This document shows, in pieces, positions 62,455 through 64,000 of a stretch of DNA of 64,000 nucleotides (positions within the stretch are counted from its first letter, which is position 1; each line of letters begins with the position of its first letter). Below the pieces are notes generated by a model that did not search any database, was not told the origin of the DNA, and saw nothing but the letters and a program-made list of their open reading frames with translations. Made by a program: the position numbers and the translations under genes. Source of the DNA: CAIZQW01 sp942493055 (GTDB lineage Bacteria; Verrucomicrobiota; Kiritimatiellia; RFP12; UBA1067). The stretch spans positions 1,054,001 through 1,118,000 of the forward strand of contig OW818680.1 of assembly GCA_942493055.1 (NCBI GenBank). The letters run 5' to 3'.

Positions 62455-64000
62455 ATGAAATGTATTCTCACCTTAACAGCTGGCCTTCTGGCCTTGCTTC
62501 CGAACATCACCTCCGCTCTCGAAATCAACCTGACGGACAATGGCATCGAACTGAAGGCCAAGGCGCCGATCGGAACCGTCAAACTCGCCTACCCCGGCAT
62601 CTTTAAAGAGGGCGGGAAACCCGCCAGCCCTGTCGAGGTGGAAGTGACCAATCACGTGGCCTATCTCTCGTACAGAGATGGCATCGCCATGACGTTGGAG
62701 GTGAAGGATGGCGGCAAGCTCCTCCTCAAGAGCGCCAACGTCCCGGAGGGCGCCTATAAGATCTCGCACCACTTCGATCTCGCACCTGGCACGTTCGGTG
62801 AAACGGTTTCGTGGTCTGTGAACGAAAGCCCTGCCAAGCTCTTTCCAAAGGCGAAAAGCGCTGACGCCTTTCTTTTCAGGGGGGACGCGCTGCGGCTCCT
62901 GCTGACCGCCGAGGGGAGCGAGGGCCTCGGCATCACCTTGCCCTTCGGCTATCAGGAGCTTAAGGACCAGCGCGTGTGGGGACTTCAGTCGTTCCAATGG
63001 ATCTCCTTCTCCCACCTCCCCAAGGAGGGAAGCGTCTGCACCTACGAGTACGCCATCAAAACAGCGGACGGCTCCTCCGTTACACGCGGCGCGCCCCGCA
63101 TCATCAGCGCCCGCGACATGTATGTGCCCTACCCGGAAGCCCGTGAGGAGCTGTGGCCGGGCAAGGGCCCCATCCGGACCTTCGGCTGGCAGGAGGGCAT
63201 CCGCAAAAACTACTTCAACAACCGCGAGCGGGACGAAAACGCCATCGTCTTCGTGGGGGATTCCCTGACAGAGGGCTGGAAGACGCTGAAAGAGGATTTT
63301 CCAAAATACAAGGTCGCCAACCGCGGCGTCGGCGGCGACACCAGCCGGGGCATTCTCTTCCGTTTCAAATATGATGTGCTCTGCCTCAACCCGCAGATCG
63401 TCTTCCTCTGCATCGGGGGCAATGACCTCACCGCCCACGGGAATCCGGAGTACACGATCTCTAATGTTGAAGAGATCATCAAGATGGCGCGGCAGTTCAA
63501 TGCCAAGATGCCCATTGTCATCTCCGCCGTCCCGCCCAGCAGCAACCCCCAGGCGCCGCTGAAACCCGGCGCCCGTGAGGCCGTGAACGCCGGACTGGCC
63601 AAGCTGGCGGCGGCGTATACGAATGTGAAGTTCTTCGACTTGAGCGCGGCCTGCATGGGCGCTGACGGGCAGCAGGATCTCGACCTTTTCGCCAAGGACC
63701 GGCTCCACATCGCTGCCAAAGGCTACACGGTTTGGAAGGCGGGGCTGGAAAAAATTCTGGCGGATATTCTGAAGCCGACGCACGCGACCTCCCTCCCCCC
63801 CATCGATCTCTCGCAACTCAAACTCGTCTGGCAGGACGAGTTCGACGGTACCATCCTTGACCCGGCCAAATGGGAGACCCCGCACCAGGACCGCCAGGGC
63901 GCCTCGCGCTGGCGCGGACGCAACGTCTCGCTCACCAATGGCATCCTCACCATGAAGGTCGTCAAGACGGACGACCCTGTGTTCCGTTACGAGAGCGCGT
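62455..64000 (+). CDS. Secreted SGNH esterase + GH16 glycoside hydrolase fusion, 3' end outside window
   Basis: The frame is open from the ATG at 62455 to the window edge (515 codons). Signal peptide about 1-22 (ILTLTAGLLALLPNITSA). An N-terminal beta-sandwich (about 23-230) is followed by an SGNH/GDSL hydrolase domain (about 240-440) with block I FVGDSLTEGW (catalytic Ser), the block II Gly in RGVGGDTSRG, block III IGGNDL and block V DRLHIAAKGY (Asp-x-x-His). From about 455 LKLVWQDEFDGTILDPAKWE begins a GH16 (laminarinase/agarase/carrageenase-type) domain whose catalytic EIDxxE motif lies beyond the edge. Predicted role: deacetylation and cleavage of an extracellular beta-glycan. The family readings are firm, the substrate is not. 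Confidence 0.85.
   Translation, partial: MKCILTLTAGLLALLPNITSALEINLTDNGIELKAKAPIGTVKLAYPGIFKEGGKPASPVEVEVTNHVAYLSYRDGIAMTLEVKDGGKLLLKSANVPEGAYKISHHFDLAPGTFGETVSWSVNESPAKLFPKAKSADAFLFRGDALRLLLTAEGSEGLGITLPFGYQELKDQRVWGLQSFQWISFSHLPKEGSVCTYEYAIKTADGSSVTRGAPRIISARDMYVPYPEAREELWPGKGPIRTFGWQEGIRKNYFNNRERDENAIVFVGDSLTEGWKTLKEDFPKYKVANRGVGGDTSRGILFRFKYDVLCLNPQIVFLCIGGNDLTAHGNPEYTISNVEEIIKMARQFNAKMPIVISAVPPSSNPQAPLKPGAREAVNAGLAKLAAAYTNVKFFDLSAACMGADGQQDLDLFAKDRLHIAAKGYTVWKAGLEKILADILKPTHATSLPPIDLSQLKLVWQDEFDGTILDPAKWETPHQDRQGASRWRGRNVSLTNGILTMKVVKTDDPVFRYESA

Noticed and set aside
62473..63885. A 470-codon open frame on the minus strand
   Set aside because: It lies antisense to the SGNH-GH16 gene, whose plus-strand frame has a signal peptide and clear catalytic motifs. 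The minus frame is a codon-bias shadow with no recognisable domain.

Overview
The window looks like a chromosome piece from a PVC-superphylum bacterium, most probably Kiritimatiellota or a related Verrucomicrobiota/Lentisphaerota lineage. The reasons are several very large secreted proteins with autotransporter-associated beta-strand (PATR) repeats, RHS core motifs of the DPIEEEGG type, Tat-exported Gfo/Idh/MocA oxidoreductases, regulators that join a LacI-like sensor to an AraC helix-turn-helix, a DUF4175-like coiled-coil protein beside a prenyltransferase-repeat protein, and many hairpin-rich dispersed repeats. This assignment is inference from gene content. No tRNA, rRNA or CRISPR array was seen.

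Layout. 0-4 kb: the end of a coiled-coil membrane protein translationally coupled to a secreted alpha/alpha-toroid protein, then repeat-rich DNA with a possible phage head-protein remnant. 4.5-6.4 kb: a DUF1573-thioredoxin-DsbD-like fusion. 6.5-14.5 kb: a minus-strand toxin-like island with two signal-peptide-bearing 'RHS tip' proteins carrying putative zinc phospholipase C-like domains, small candidate immunity proteins, a transglutaminase-like protein, and a 5'-truncated RHS gene cut off by a REP-associated (Y1) transposase element with 34-bp inverted ends. 14.7-17.2 kb: a membrane-anchored formylglycine-generating-enzyme-fold protein. 17.6-22.4 kb: a three-gene sugar-metabolism operon (UroD-like, TIM-barrel, Gfo/Idh) divergent from a XylR-type regulator.

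22.4-41.5 kb is the most striking part: five giant secreted proteins on the minus strand. All share an N-terminal module, and four of the five end in a short hydrophobic C-terminal tail. They are read from four promoters, each preceded by a near-identical 38-39 bp palindrome 20-22 bp upstream of the -10 box and about 80-90 bp upstream of the start codon. One copy has been pushed away from its gene by a 148-bp MITE-like insertion. 41.7-50.4 kb: an operon-like run for sugar or polyol metabolism (TetR, Gfo/Idh, HEAT-ThuA, TIM-barrel, Gfo/Idh, unknown secreted protein, DTE-like epimerase) with two matching TetR operators. 50.4-59.4 kb: an 1823-residue PATR/lectin-like protein, its divergent XylR-type regulator and another Gfo/Idh gene, bracketed by two inverted copies of a 206-bp MITE-like element. 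59.9-64 kb: a classic PATR protein followed by a secreted SGNH-esterase/GH16 fusion that runs off the right edge.

Taken together, the genes suggest a polysaccharide-degrading bacterium that displays large surface proteins and regulates them with sugar-sensing regulators, in a genome heavily reshaped by short non-autonomous elements. Functions of the giant proteins and identity of the palindrome-binding protein are unknown.
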